A stretch of 64,000 nucleotides of DNA from Roseibium sp. MMSF_3544 (GCF_030732845.1 NZ_JASHKA010000019.1:1-64000); one strand, 5' to 3'; positions 33,239-43,289 are shown, counted from the stretch's first letter. The notes: generated by a model from the sequence alone, not told the origin. Numbers and translations are program-made.

Positions 33239-34381
33239 ATGGCAGATACGATCGTGGCGGAAGCCGCATCACCGATGACAACAGTCCGGGTCGACCTGGG
33301 CAAGCGCAGCTACGATATCAAGATCGGGCGGGGGCTGATTGAAAGCGCCGGGGCAGAGATCGCCTCCGTTCTGCCAGGCGCGAGGCTTGCCGTGATCGCC
33401 GACGAGAAAGTTGCCGGACTGCATCTTGACGCCTTTTCCGCAAGCCTTGCTTCGGCAGGGCTTGAGCATACGGTTCTGACTGTCCCGTCCGGCGAAAGCA
33501 GCAAGTGTTTCCGTGAGTTTGAACGGCTTTGCGACGAGGTTCTGGCTGCACGGCTCGAACGCGGCGATGCCATTGTTGCACTGGGCGGCGGTGTCACCGG
33601 CGATCTCGCCGGGTTCGTCGCCTCCGCGACGCGCCGCGGCATGAGCTTTGTCCAGGTGCCGACCACGCTGCTGTCGCAGGTCGACAGTTCAGTCGGGGGC
33701 AAGACCGGCATCAATTCGCGCCACGGCAAGAACCTCATCGGTGCTTTTTTTCAACCGGTTCTGGTTCTGGCCGATACGGCGGTTCTGGACACGCTGACAC
33801 CGCGCGACTTCCGCGCCGGTTATGCGGAAGTTGCCAAATACGGGCTGCTGGGCGATGCCGAATTTTTCACCTGGCTCGAAGACAACTGGAGCGCTGTCTT
33901 TGCAGGCGGACCGGAACGCGACGAGGCGGTCGCACGATCGTGCCAGGCCAAGGCCGACATTGTTGCCGCTGATGAGCTGGAAGCGGGACGCCGTGCTCTT
34001 TTGAACCTCGGCCACACGTTCGGGCATGCGTTGGAAGCTGCGGTTTCTTACGAAACCGAACGATTGGTGCATGGTGAGGGCGTCTCCATCGGCATGATGC
34101 TGGCGCATGAATTTTCCGAGCGGCTCGGACTTGTCGGCGCCGACACCGTGGCGCGGGTGCATGCACACCTGACAGACGTCGGGCTTCCCGTCCGGGTCCA
34201 GGAGATCCCGGGGCAGCTTCCCCGCGTAGACACGTTCATGGATATCATTGCGCAGGACAAGAAGGTGAGCCGGGGCAACCTCACATTCATTCTCACACGG
34301 GGCATCGGTGAAGCCTTCATCGAAAAGGGCGTTGATCCCGATGCCGTTACTGACTTTCTCAAGGAGAAACTCGAGCCATGA
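33239..34381 (+). CDS. aroB: 3-Dehydroquinate synthase
   Basis: The 380-residue protein has the NAD-binding GGGVTGDLAGFVAS, the metal and substrate segments KTGINSRHGKNLIGAF, EVAKYG, LNLGHTFGHALE and the HGEGVSIGM histidine. It makes dehydroquinate from DAHP in the shikimate pathway. The start is uncertain: ATG 33239 is chosen, TTG 33221 and ATG 33275 are in frame. It overlaps the following CorC-type gene by ATGA, so the three genes from aroK form an operon. Confidence 0.93.
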   Translation: MADTIVAEAASPMTTVRVDLGKRSYDIKIGRGLIESAGAEIASVLPGARLAVIADEKVAGLHLDAFSASLASAGLEHTVLTVPSGESSKCFREFERLCDEVLAARLERGDAIVALGGGVTGDLAGFVASATRRGMSFVQVPTTLLSQVDSSVGGKTGINSRHGKNLIGAFFQPVLVLADTAVLDTLTPRDFRAGYAEVAKYGLLGDAEFFTWLEDNWSAVFAGGPERDEAVARSCQAKADIVAADELEAGRRALLNLGHTFGHALEAAVSYETERLVHGEGVSIGMMLAHEFSERLGLVGADTVARVHAHLTDVGLPVRVQEIPGQLPRVDTFMDIIAQDKKVSRGNLTFILTRGIGEAFIEKGVDPDAVTDFLKEKLEP

Positions 34382-35700
34382 TGGAAACGGCTCTTTGGTT
34401 GGCAATCGCCGCTATTTTCGTGCTTTTGTTCCTGTCTGGTTTCTTTTCCGGTTCGGAAACGGCGCTGACGGCCGCTTCCCGGGCCCGGGTGCTACAGCTG
34501 GAGAAAACCGGCGACTGGCGCGCACGTGTTGCGAGCCGTCTGATTTCGTCGCGTGAACGCCTGATCGGCGCGCTTCTGCTTGGCAACAACCTCGTCAACA
34601 TTCTTGCCTCTGCGCTGGCAACCAGTGTGTTCCTGACCCTGTTCGGCGAAGCTGGCGTTGCGATCGCGACGCTTGTCATGACGGCGCTGGTGCTTGTGTT
34701 CGCAGAGGTCCTGCCAAAAACCTGGGCCATTTCAAACCCGGAGCGGTTTGCGCTGATGGTGTCACCCATCGTGCGCGTCGTTGTCGCGGTGTTCGGCCCC
34801 GTGGTTGCGGGCGTGGAGTGGATCGTTCGGCACATCCTGCGGTTTGCAGGCATCAATGTCGGCGCCGATGCGTCCATCCTGTCGGCCCACGACGAGTTGC
34901 GTGGTGCGGTCGATCTCCAGCATATCGAAGGCGGACTTGAAAAGGGTGAGCGCGACCGTCTCGGCGGTCTTCTCGATCTCGCCGAGCTGGAAGTGTCGGA
35001 CGTGATGGTGCACCGGACCAACATGCTGGCACTGAACGCGGACGAAGACGCGTCGCGCTTGGTCGATGCGGCGCTTGCCGCACCCTATACGCGCTTGCCG
35101 CTCTGGCGCGGGGAAAGCGACAACTTTATCGGGGTCCTCCATGCAAAGGACCTGTTGCGTGCACTGCATGCGGCAGGCGGTGATGCGACCAAGATCGACA
35201 TCCTCGAAATCGCGGCACCGGCCTGGTTTGTTCCGGACACGACCAGCCTGCAGGATCAGCTGAACGCGTTTTTGCGTCACAAGTCGCATTTCGCGCTCGT
35301 TGTGGACGAGTATGGCGAAGTGATGGGTCTCGTGACGCTGGAAGATATCTTGGAGGAAATCGTCGGAGAAATCGCTGACGAGCACGACCTTGAACTGGAA
35401 GGCCTCAGGCCGCAGGCCGACGGGTCGGTGATTGTCGACGGCTCAGTACCGATCCGTGATCTCAACAGGGCTGCGGACTGGAACCTGCCGGATGATGAAG
35501 CCACCACGATCGCCGGGCTTGTGATTCATGAAGCGCGCATGATTCCGGAAGAGCGGCAGATCTTTACCTTCCACGGCTTCCGCTTCACGGTATTGCGCCG
35601 GGAGAAAAACCGCATTACCCGCCTGCGCATCATGCCGCTCGGGCAGGCGCGCGCGGCTGCCAGCGTCGAAACGTCACGGCCGTCCGCCCAAAGCGGATAA
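34378..35700 (+). CDS. CNNM/HlyC/CorC family membrane protein
   Basis: The 440-residue protein has an N-terminal DUF21/CNNM domain with about four membrane helices, starting with FLSGFFSGSETALTAAS. A CBS pair follows at about 215-335 (VMVHRTNMLAL, later HKSHFALVVDEYGEVMGLVTLEDILEEIVGEI), and a C-terminal CorC_HlyC domain ends the protein. The family is tied to magnesium or cobalt homeostasis. It overlaps aroB by 4 bases, and this aroK-aroB-CorC order is common in the order Hyphomicrobiales. Confidence 0.9.
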   Translation: MMETALWLAIAAIFVLLFLSGFFSGSETALTAASRARVLQLEKTGDWRARVASRLISSRERLIGALLLGNNLVNILASALATSVFLTLFGEAGVAIATLVMTALVLVFAEVLPKTWAISNPERFALMVSPIVRVVVAVFGPVVAGVEWIVRHILRFAGINVGADASILSAHDELRGAVDLQHIEGGLEKGERDRLGGLLDLAELEVSDVMVHRTNMLALNADEDASRLVDAALAAPYTRLPLWRGESDNFIGVLHAKDLLRALHAAGGDATKIDILEIAAPAWFVPDTTSLQDQLNAFLRHKSHFALVVDEYGEVMGLVTLEDILEEIVGEIADEHDLELEGLRPQADGSVIVDGSVPIRDLNRAADWNLPDDEATTIAGLVIHEARMIPEERQIFTFHGFRFTVLRREKNRITRLRIMPLGQARAAASVETSRPSAQSG

Positions 35701-36003
35701 TCAGCCGGCGTTACCTGCTTTGGCTGCGCGTGGGTCCGGTTCGCCAGGTGTCCTTATTTCAAGGGCAAGGGCATGAACGCTGCTGGCAAGCTCATCGGCC
35801 AGAACCTCGTTGATTGCCCGGTGACGGGCGATGCGGTTCATGCCCTCGAACGCATCTGCGGCGATCTGGACCCGGAAGTGGGTTTCGCCGCCCTCGCGCC
35901 AGCCGCCGTGACCTTTGTGCTTGTCGGATTCATCGATCACGTTCAGGAAATCGGGTGAAAACGCGGTCGTCAATTTGGCGGTAATCGTCTCTTTTGTGTT
36001 CAT
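35701..36003 (-). CDS. BolA family protein
   Basis: The 100-residue protein shows the BolA pattern: KLTTAFSPDFLNVIDESDKHKGHGGWREGGETHFRVQI, then the helix region NRIARHRAINEVLADEL. BolA proteins bind monothiol glutaredoxins and 2Fe-2S clusters and affect iron and stress responses. It is convergent with the CorC-type gene, whose stop directly abuts its own. Confidence 0.9.
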   Translation of the reverse strand: MNTKETITAKLTTAFSPDFLNVIDESDKHKGHGGWREGGETHFRVQIAADAFEGMNRIARHRAINEVLADELASSVHALALEIRTPGEPDPRAAKAGNAG

Positions 36004-36182
36004 GGCCTCAACGTGTGATCGGAGTTTACAAAGTCAAGTCTTTGCGGGCCCTGCCGCGGCTGGTAGAGTGGCGGGCTGTGCGAGACCCAGGTGGCCTGTG
36101 CCGGGAAATTAGCTTTGGACACCGGGGAAATGCAACACCCTGCGGCTTGCCCGCGATCTGATAGAATTCGATATTCGACAGT

Positions 36183-36773
36183 ATGAAACTGGACTCTAAA
36201 CTCTTCGACAGTATTCGGGTGAAACCGGACAAGGAGCGTGCCGCGCAGGACACCCATCCTGTGTGTGATCACCCGGGCTGCAACCGTCCGGGCCTGCATC
36301 GTGCTCCAAAGGGGCGCGACCGCGAGGGAGAGTATTTCAATTTCTGCGTCGATCACGTGCGGGAGTACAACAAGTCGTACAACTACTTCGTCGGCATGGG
36401 CGATGACGACGTGCGGTCCTACCAGAAAGACAGCCTGACCGGGCACCGGCCAACCTGGAAAATGGGCGTCAACAAACAGGCCGCCGACGGGCCGGACGGG
36501 TACGACCCGAGGTCACGCATGCGAAGCAACGCGCAGCAGCGGGCCGAACAGGCACGTCGTCCGCGCCAGCGAAAACTGCTAACGCTTGAAAAACGTTCCC
36601 TGGATGTGCTCAATCTGCCTTACACAGCCCGTGGCGCTGAGATAAAAGCGCGCTATAAGGAGCTTGTGAAATTGAACCATCCGGACGCCAACGGCGGTGA
36701 CCGATCTTCCGAGGACCGACTGCGGGAGATCATTCAGGCCTACAACGTTCTGAAAAAAGCCGGTTTCCTTTAA
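36183..36773 (+). CDS. J-domain protein with N-terminal Cys/His region
   Basis: The 196-residue protein has its J domain at the C-terminus (LDVLNLPYTARGAEIKARYKELVKLNHPD, HPD at 166-168), the reverse of classical DnaJ. The N-terminal part has Cys/His pairs (CDHPGC and FCVDHVREYN) that may bind zinc. It is a DnaK co-chaperone of unknown client. Its place just before cobS is conserved in many alphaproteobacteria, as I recall, and could mean a link to the cobaltochelatase complex. Confidence 0.87.
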   Translation: MKLDSKLFDSIRVKPDKERAAQDTHPVCDHPGCNRPGLHRAPKGRDREGEYFNFCVDHVREYNKSYNYFVGMGDDDVRSYQKDSLTGHRPTWKMGVNKQAADGPDGYDPRSRMRSNAQQRAEQARRPRQRKLLTLEKRSLDVLNLPYTARGAEIKARYKELVKLNHPDANGGDRSSEDRLREIIQAYNVLKKAGFL

Positions 36774-36838
36774 GCTAGCAGTGTCCTGCGAGCTTTTCCC
36801 AAATGATCCTTCCCGAAAATTCGGGCAGCGGAGGACTG

Positions 36839-37825
36839 ATGACTGAGACGACGACTGCGGCCATGGCCTTGCCGGACACTGAAGTTTCTGTACAGGAGGT
36901 GTTCGGATTCGATTCCAGCCTCAAGGTACCGGCATTTTCCACGCCGTCAGAGCATGTACCGGAGCAAGACAACGATTACCTGTTCGACCGGGCGACCACC
37001 CTCGCGATCCTGGCTGGATTTGCCCACAATCGCCGGGTGATGGTCACCGGATATCACGGAACAGGTAAGTCCACGCATATCGAACAGGTTGCCGCTCGAC
37101 TGAACTGGCCCTGCGTCCGCGTCAATCTGGACAGCCATATTTCCCGTATCGACCTGGTCGGCAAGGATGCCATCGTCATTCGCGACGGCAAGCAGGTCAC
37201 CGAGTTCAGAGACGGCATCCTGCCGTGGGCCTATCAGCACAATGTTGCGCTGGTCTTTGATGAATATGATGCCGGGCGGCCGGATGTGATGTTCGTGATC
37301 CAGCGTATCCTGGAATCCTCCGGGCGCCTGACATTGCTCGACCAGAGCCGGGTGATCCGTCCTCACGCCGCCTTCCGGCTGTTTGCGACGGCAAACACGG
37401 TCGGGCTCGGCGATACATCCGGTCTTTATCACGGCACGCAGCAGATCAACCAGGCCCAGATGGACCGCTGGTCGATTGTGACCACGCTGAACTACCTGCC
37501 GCATGACAACGAAGTCGACATCGTTCTTTCCAAGGCGAGGCACTTCAAGACGGACGAGGGCAGGAACATCGTTTCCAAGATGGTGCGGCTCGCGGACATG
37601 ACCCGCAATGCGTTCATCAATGGTGATCTTTCGACCGTCATGAGCCCGAGGACCGTCATTACCTGGGCCGAGAATGCCGAGATCTTCGGCGACGTCGGGT
37701 TTGCCTTCCGGCTGACATTCCTCAACAAGTGTGACGACATGGAACAGTCCCTCGTGGCCGAGTTCTACCAGCGTTGTTTCGGCGAGGACCTGCCGGAATC
37801 TTCCGTCAATGTCGTGATGAGCTGA
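36839..37825 (+). CDS. cobS: Cobaltochelatase subunit CobS
   Basis: The start ATG 36839 has GGAGG 6 bases upstream; 12 residues of the longer frame are dropped, giving 328 residues. It is an AAA+ ATPase with Walker A GYHGTGKST (about 71-79) and Walker B ALVFDEYDAG. Arginine and sensor motifs follow. With CobT and CobN it inserts cobalt into hydrogenobyrinate diamide in the aerobic cobalamin pathway. cobT follows after 7 bases; cobN is not in the window. Confidence 0.95.
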   Translation: MTETTTAAMALPDTEVSVQEVFGFDSSLKVPAFSTPSEHVPEQDNDYLFDRATTLAILAGFAHNRRVMVTGYHGTGKSTHIEQVAARLNWPCVRVNLDSHISRIDLVGKDAIVIRDGKQVTEFRDGILPWAYQHNVALVFDEYDAGRPDVMFVIQRILESSGRLTLLDQSRVIRPHAAFRLFATANTVGLGDTSGLYHGTQQINQAQMDRWSIVTTLNYLPHDNEVDIVLSKARHFKTDEGRNIVSKMVRLADMTRNAFINGDLSTVMSPRTVITWAENAEIFGDVGFAFRLTFLNKCDDMEQSLVAEFYQRCFGEDLPESSVNVVMS

Positions 37826-37832
37826 GGATCTG

Positions 37833-39743
37833 ATGGCACCGCGTCCCGGTCACAATACGCTTCCCGGCAACAAGCCCGCACCGACCAGCGAACCGTTCAA
37901 GCAATCGGTGAGCGGCACCATGCGGGCAATCGCCGGCGAGGCGGAACTGGAAGTTCTGTTCTCCGGCGACCGGCCGGGCCTGAGCGGAATGACGGCGCGC
38001 CTGCCCGAGCCGTCCCGGAAAGTGAATGCGCACGAAATTGCGGTCACGCGGGGGCTGTCGGACTCCCTGGCCTTGCGTCTTGCCTGTCACGACAAGGCGG
38101 TTCATTCCAAGAACCTGCCGCAGGGTGCCGACGCAAGAGCCATCTTCGAAGCAGTGGAACAGGCAAGATGCGAAGCTGTCGGGGCGCGCCGCATGCAGGG
38201 GGTTGCCGAGAACCTCGCTGTCATGCTCGACGACCGGTTCCGGAAATCCGGAGCGCCAGACGTTACGAGCCGCGAAGAAGCGCCGCTTCAGGATGCGCTT
38301 TCGCTGATTGTGCGGGAACGACTGACGGGCGCGGAACCACCTGAAAGCGCGAAGAACCTGGTGGACATGTGGCGCGGCTGGGTTGAGGACAAGGCAGGGG
38401 CCGAACTCGACATGCTGCAGGCTGAAGTCGAAGATCAGAACACGTTTGCGTCCCGGCTTCGTGACGTCCTGAAGTCACTCGATATGGGCGACGAGCTCGG
38501 GGATCAGGACCAGGACAACGATCCGGACCAGAACGAAGACCAGGGCAACAACGAAGAAGCCGAAACCGGCGACGACGAAGACAACGAAAGCGGTGAACAG
38601 GAAGCTGCGCCGCAAGAGATGGAACTTTCCGGCGAAGAGCAGGAAAACGGTGACACCGAAGCTGCCGACATCGACATGGAAGACTTCGACGAGCAGGACA
38701 TGGCGGACGATTCCGAAGAGCCGGGGGAAAGCGATCGCCAGGACACGCCGTTCTCGACGCGTCCTGAAACCGATTATCGTGTCTTCACCCGCCAGTTCGA
38801 CGAGACCGTCACGGCAGAGGAGCTTTGCGACACGGCGGAACTGGACCGGTTGCGCGGGTTCCTCGACAAACAGCTGACCCACCTCCAGGGCGCGGTTGCG
38901 CGCTTGGCCAACAGGCTGCAGCGCAAGCTGATGGCGCAGCAGAACAGAGCCTGGGATTTCGATCTGGAGGAAGGTCTGCTTGACACGTCCCGTCTGACGC
39001 GCGCCGTCACCGACCCGATGTCGCCGCTGGCGTTCAAGCAGGAACGCGACACCAATTTCCGTGACACGGTGGTGACGCTTCTTCTCGACAATTCCGGTTC
39101 CATGCGCGGCCGCCCGATCACGGTTGCCGCAACATGTGCAGACATTCTTGCGCGCACGCTGGAGCGCTGCGGCGTCAAGGTGGAAATTCTCGGTTTCACG
39201 ACCAAGGCCTGGAAGGGTGGTCAGTCACGGGAGAGCTGGATCGGTGCCGGCAAGCCGCCGACACCGGGGCGGCTCAACGACCTGCGGCACATCATTTACA
39301 AGTCCGCCGACGCGCCCTGGCGCAGAGCCCGGCGCAACCTGGGCCTGATGATGCGCGAGGGTCTCTTGAAGGAGAATATCGACGGCGAGGCGCTGCTGTG
39401 GGCGCATGAAAGATTGCTGGGCCGGCCGGAACAACGCCGGATCCTGATGATGATCTCCGACGGTGCGCCCGTCGACGACACCACGCTGTCCGTCAATCCG
39501 GGGAATTATCTGGAGCGACATCTGCGTTATGTCATCGAGGAAATCGAAACGCGTTCGCCGGTCGAACTGATCGCGATCGGGATCGGCCACGATGTCACCC
39601 GCTATTATCGCCGTGCTGTGACCATCGTCGACGCGGAGGAACTGGCCGGGGCGATGACGGATCAGCTCGCCGATCTGTTCGATGATGAAGTCCAGCTTGC
39701 CTATCAGTCCCGCGGCAGAGGCCGCCGGGCCGGGCACCGCTAA
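37833..39743 (+). CDS. cobT: Cobaltochelatase subunit CobT
   Basis: The 636-residue protein has an N-terminal helical part, a very acidic linker at about 215-310 (runs such as DQDQDNDPDQNEDQGNN) and a C-terminal von Willebrand A domain with MIDAS motif DNSGSMRG near 418. It forms the ring complex with CobS that drives CobN. It is cotranscribed with cobS. Confidence 0.95.
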   Translation: MAPRPGHNTLPGNKPAPTSEPFKQSVSGTMRAIAGEAELEVLFSGDRPGLSGMTARLPEPSRKVNAHEIAVTRGLSDSLALRLACHDKAVHSKNLPQGADARAIFEAVEQARCEAVGARRMQGVAENLAVMLDDRFRKSGAPDVTSREEAPLQDALSLIVRERLTGAEPPESAKNLVDMWRGWVEDKAGAELDMLQAEVEDQNTFASRLRDVLKSLDMGDELGDQDQDNDPDQNEDQGNNEEAETGDDEDNESGEQEAAPQEMELSGEEQENGDTEAADIDMEDFDEQDMADDSEEPGESDRQDTPFSTRPETDYRVFTRQFDETVTAEELCDTAELDRLRGFLDKQLTHLQGAVARLANRLQRKLMAQQNRAWDFDLEEGLLDTSRLTRAVTDPMSPLAFKQERDTNFRDTVVTLLLDNSGSMRGRPITVAATCADILARTLERCGVKVEILGFTTKAWKGGQSRESWIGAGKPPTPGRLNDLRHIIYKSADAPWRRARRNLGLMMREGLLKENIDGEALLWAHERLLGRPEQRRILMMISDGAPVDDTTLSVNPGNYLERHLRYVIEEIETRSPVELIAIGIGHDVTRYYRRAVTIVDAEELAGAMTDQLADLFDDEVQLAYQSRGRGRRAGHR

Positions 39744-39759
39744 GGCGGCAGGACCCGGT

Positions 39760-40806
39760 ATGGGAGAGAGCCAGAGGCTTCCCGGCACACGGCGCTTTGT
39801 TGCAATGATCGGCGCGGTGGCAGCGTTGCTGGCGCCGGTCAGTGCGCACGGCCTCGACCTGCTGGTCGAAGGCGAACGGGTCAAGCTGCGCACCAAGCCC
39901 ATCGAAACCTTTCATATCGGTCATTCCGACACGAAGTTCGGTCGACTGACCTTTCTCGGCGGACTGGAACTTCTGGCATCCGACCGCAAGGTGGGTGGGC
40001 TTTCCGGCATGATTATGCTGGATCAGGGCGATGCATTTCTGGCGGTCACGGATAACGGGCACTGGGTTGCGGGCGATGTGCAGCAAACGGATGAAGGAGC
40101 CCCGACCGGAATAGACAATCTCAGGATCGCTTCGCTTCTGGGTGCGGACGGGAAGACGCTTCGAGCTCGCTGGGGACACGACACCGAGGCCCTGACGCTG
40201 TCGCCCTCCGGGCTCTATGTGACGGCGGAAACCCGCAACGCGATCTACCATTACCCCTGGCCGCTGACGTCGACCAAAACGCTGATGGTTGGGGAAGTCG
40301 CGCTTCCGGAGGAAGCAAGCAAGTTGCCGCGCAACGCCGGACTGGAAGCGCTTGCCGCTGCACCGGATGACGGCGCGCTAGCAGGTAAACTGGTGGCCGT
40401 TGCAGAATCAACGCCGAGCGATGCCCATGATTTCCCCGCCTTCCTGATCGGGCCGAATGGTTCGGAACGGTTTTCGATACGACGCCGTGACCGGTTCGAT
40501 GCGACCGATGCCGCCTTTCTGCCGAACGGCGATCTCGTTTTGCTGGAACGCCGTTTCAATTTGCGGGACCTGATCGGGATGAGGCTTCGCCGGTTTGACG
40601 CGGCATCGATCAAACCCGGTGCGGTTGTCGATGGCGAGGTGATCCTGGAAGCCGATTTCAGCCATCAGATCGACAACATGGAAGCGCTCGCCATTCACCA
40701 GAACGCGGCCGGCGAGGTCATCCTGACGCTGCTTTCCGACAACAACCGCTCGCTTCTGCAACGGACGGTGTTCTTGAGGTTCCGGCTGGACGAAGACGAG
40801 AGCTGA
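39760..40806 (+). CDS. Exported phytase-like (esterase-like activity) beta-propeller protein
   Basis: From ATG 39760 the protein has 348 residues and a signal peptide (VAMIGAVAALLAPVSAHG). The body matches the family annotated as esterase-like activity of phytase: GRLTFLGGLELLASDRKVGGLSGMI, AFLAVTDNGHW, GHDTEALTLSPSGLYVTAE, NAGLEALAAAP and DNMEALAIHQN. Enzymatic activity is not proven for most members. It begins 16 bases after cobT and may be cotranscribed; a bidirectional terminator follows. Confidence 0.8.
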   Translation: MGESQRLPGTRRFVAMIGAVAALLAPVSAHGLDLLVEGERVKLRTKPIETFHIGHSDTKFGRLTFLGGLELLASDRKVGGLSGMIMLDQGDAFLAVTDNGHWVAGDVQQTDEGAPTGIDNLRIASLLGADGKTLRARWGHDTEALTLSPSGLYVTAETRNAIYHYPWPLTSTKTLMVGEVALPEEASKLPRNAGLEALAAAPDDGALAGKLVAVAESTPSDAHDFPAFLIGPNGSERFSIRRRDRFDATDAAFLPNGDLVLLERRFNLRDLIGMRLRRFDAASIKPGAVVDGEVILEADFSHQIDNMEALAIHQNAAGEVILTLLSDNNRSLLQRTVFLRFRLDEDES

Positions 40807-40847
40807 CTTTGACACTCGGTCCGCCGTCCTCCGGACACCGAAGGAAA

Positions 40848-40876
40848 CAAAAAAGGCGCCGTGAGGCGCCTCTTTC
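40848..40876. terminator. Bidirectional terminator
   Basis: AGGCGCC and GGCGCCT form a 7-bp stem with a GTGA loop. An A-run on the left and CTTT on the right let it serve the convergent genes ending at 40806 and 40901. Confidence 0.75.
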
Positions 40877-40900
40877 ATTTGTCTCGCGTCAGCTGTGGCC

Positions 40901-41587
40901 TTACGCCGCCGATCCGTTCGGAACAGGCTGGAAGAAATTCAGAATGACCCGGTAAGGCGCCAGCAGGGCAAGTGCGACCAGCACCTTCACCAGCATGTCG
41001 CCCACGGCAAGCGAAACCCAGAGCAGGGTCTGCATGTTGTCGGCGATGCCCAGGAACGGAACCGGGAAGGCGAGGGAACCGTCGTCCATGCCGAACAGGC
41101 CGTCGACAAACGCAAAGCTTGCGGAAAATGCGATCCCGAAAAACAGAAGCGTGTCGATGGCGGAGCCGATCAGCGAGGACGTCATCGGTGCTTTCCACCA
41201 GGTCATGCGGCGCAGCCGGTCAAATATGGTGACGTCAAGAAGCTGCGCGACCAGAAAAGCCGTGCCGGATGCGATCAGGATGCGCGGCGTGGTGAAAGCC
41301 TCGTCGAATGTCCAGAACAGCATCGGAACGACGATTGCCAGCAGGAAGCCGGAAATGACGACTTTGCGTGCAGCCGTCGGGCCGAACCGTCTGTTGGTCA
41401 GGTCGGTCACAAGAAACGCGATCGGGTAGGTGAACGCGCCCCAGGTGAGTGTGTCAGCCAGGTTGATCCCGCCGACGATATGCTCGACCGGAAACTGAAC
41501 GAGGTAATTGGAGGCCACAACGACAAGCGCCATCGCGAGGATCGCGATGGCGTGATGGCCCACGGAGAAGCTCCGGGTATCCGTCAT
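40901..41587 (-). CDS. Queuosine precursor transporter (YhhQ/VUT family)
   Basis: The 228-residue protein has about six membrane helices and the family signatures AFTYPIAFLVTDLTNRRFG and SSLIGSAIDTLLFFGIAF. The family imports the queuosine precursors preQ0 or preQ1 for tRNA modification. It lies just downstream of rpmB (18-base gap) on the same strand. Confidence 0.9.
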   Translation of the reverse strand: MTDTRSFSVGHHAIAILAMALVVVASNYLVQFPVEHIVGGINLADTLTWGAFTYPIAFLVTDLTNRRFGPTAARKVVISGFLLAIVVPMLFWTFDEAFTTPRILIASGTAFLVAQLLDVTIFDRLRRMTWWKAPMTSSLIGSAIDTLLFFGIAFSASFAFVDGLFGMDDGSLAFPVPFLGIADNMQTLLWVSLAVGDMLVKVLVALALLAPYRVILNFFQPVPNGSAA

Positions 41588-41605
41588 TATTCTATCCCGA
41601 CCGGG

Positions 41606-41902
41606 TTAGGCGGCAGCAGCTTCTGCCTGTTTGCGTTTGATGCTGACTTTGATCTTGCGGGCAGCGGTGGACAGCTGGTCGTCAGATGCCTTCATCAGGT
41701 AGGCGTCCAGACCGCCGCGGTGCTCGACAGAGCGCAGCGCGTGTGCGCTGACTTTCAGCTTGAAGGTCTCGCCAAGCGTGTCGCTCATCAGAGACACGTT
41801 GCACAGGTTCGGCAGGAACCGGCGGCGGGACTTGTTGTTCGCGTGTGAAACGTTGTTGCCCGTCATCACATCTTTGCCGGAGAGTTCGCAACGGCGTGCC
41901 AT
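41606..41902 (-). CDS. rpmB: 50S ribosomal protein L28
   Basis: From ATG 41902 (AAGGTGATATC upstream) the protein has 98 residues. It starts with the typical MARRCELSGKDVMTGNNVSHANNKSRRRFLPNL, which matches bacterial L28, with the alphaproteobacterial alanine-rich C-terminus. It stands alone with respect to other ribosomal genes, as is usual in this class. Confidence 0.96.
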   Translation of the reverse strand: MARRCELSGKDVMTGNNVSHANNKSRRRFLPNLCNVSLMSDTLGETFKLKVSAHALRSVEHRGGLDAYLMKASDDQLSTAARKIKVSIKRKQAEAAAA

Positions 41903-42246
41903 GATATCACCTTTTGTTTTCGTGGCTGGGCCGTTACATGGAACCCAGCATGTCCAAACCGGAACCGGCGCGGACCTGAGGCCCGGCGACATCGTCTCCG
42001 GCATTTCTCGGAAAAAGTTGCCCCGCTATAATGGCAGCTCGCGCGAACGTCAAGAGATGTCCTGCCCTTCGCGGCGATTCTGTGCTTTTATTCCTTCCGG
42101 CACTGGCCGTTAACCACTGAGTTACCATAATTTAGAATGATTGATCGCGCTCCGCAGACGATTTTCATGCTAGTGTTAACGTCGCGGAACACTGTTTGTG
42201 CGGGGGCGCAGTTCGCTGCCATCAGAGCAGTGCGGAGGTTTTTGAA
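41903..42246. other. Divergent regulatory region between rpmB and the DUF3108 gene
   Basis: No gene is seen. It must hold the rpmB promoter toward the left and the promoter of the DUF3108 gene toward the right; the latter part (42110-42180) is AT-rich, but I cannot pick a convincing -35/-10 pair. Confidence 0.4.
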
Positions 42247-43077
42247 GTGTTTGGTTTGACGTCACTCGGACGCCTCGTCGTCCTTCCGATGCTTGCTGGC
42301 GCGCTGCTGGTTTCTCCAGCAGAAGCCAAAAAGAACAGCGTTGGCGGTGTTTATGCAATTTCATTGGCTGGTTTCAAAATCGGGCGCGGCACGTTGTCCC
42401 TGGTGATGCAGGGCAATGCCTATTCCGCCAAGGTTACCGTCGCTCCTGCCGGGATCGGAACGCTGTTCTCAACAGGCAAGGGCGGCGCGGAAGCGTCCGG
42501 ATGGCTTGTGGGATCGAAAGTCGTTCCCTCGAAATACCGTATGGCTTCGCAAGCGGCCAACCTGGACTTCTATGTCAACCTGACCCAGGGCTCCCGCAAC
42601 ATCCGGTCCGCGGAAGTTGCGCCGCAGTTCAAGCCCAACCCCGAGCGGATCAAGATCACCAAGCGCCACAAGCGCGGTGCAATCGATCCTTTGAGCGCTG
42701 CCCTCATGCCTGTCAGGCGCGCAAAAGACAGTTTCGGACCCAAGGCATGCAGCCGGAATCTGCCAATCTTTGACGGCTGGACACGGTTTGATATCAAGCT
42801 GAGCTATGCGGGCACCAAAGAAGTGTCCGGGCGCGGCTATAACGGAATGGTGGTTGTCTGCAAGGCGAAATGGGTTCCTGTTGCAGGTCACCGGCCTTCT
42901 AAACCTTCGGTCAAATACATGGCCAGAGCCAACATGGAAGTGTGGATTGCGCCGATGGGACGTGAAAACGTTCTGATTCCTTACAGGATCGCGATCGACA
43001 CCAAGAACGGCCGTTTGCTCGTGGAAGCCAGCAAGCTCGATATTGAGGGTGCCGGCAGCGATCAGGCCTCCAGATAA
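42247..43077 (+). CDS. DUF3108 domain exported protein
   Basis: The start is GTG 42247, with GGAGG 9 bases upstream. The 276-residue product has a signal peptide (GRLVVLPMLAGALLVSPAEA). The mature part, GVYAISLAGFKIGRGTLSLVM, then GGAEASGWLVGSKVVPSKYRM and a lipocalin-like run of strands ending in PYRIAIDTKNGRLLVEAS, fits DUF3108. Members are periplasmic and may bind lipids or envelope components. It stands alone. Confidence 0.8.
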   Translation: MFGLTSLGRLVVLPMLAGALLVSPAEAKKNSVGGVYAISLAGFKIGRGTLSLVMQGNAYSAKVTVAPAGIGTLFSTGKGGAEASGWLVGSKVVPSKYRMASQAANLDFYVNLTQGSRNIRSAEVAPQFKPNPERIKITKRHKRGAIDPLSAALMPVRRAKDSFGPKACSRNLPIFDGWTRFDIKLSYAGTKEVSGRGYNGMVVVCKAKWVPVAGHRPSKPSVKYMARANMEVWIAPMGRENVLIPYRIAIDTKNGRLLVEASKLDIEGAGSDQASR

Positions 43078-43289
43078 TCGATGGGTGCCGCCATTTGCAC
43101 CCTTCCATGGCCGTCCTTCGACGCAGCTTGATTTTACCCGCGTGCCCAGGCGGGAGGCTTGCGCCCACTTGCGTCTCTTGATACAGCGCTCCACATTACG
43201 CCATCAGGGTGCAAAAGTGCCTTTATGTCAGTTTACCGGACCGGCCGATCACTAGCCGGCGGGCCGGCTTGTTTCAGGTAAAAAGATAC

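Noticed and set aside
40895..41848. 317-residue plus-strand frame opposite the queuosine precursor transporter and rpmB
   Set aside because: Highly charged shadow of two well-supported minus-strand genes.
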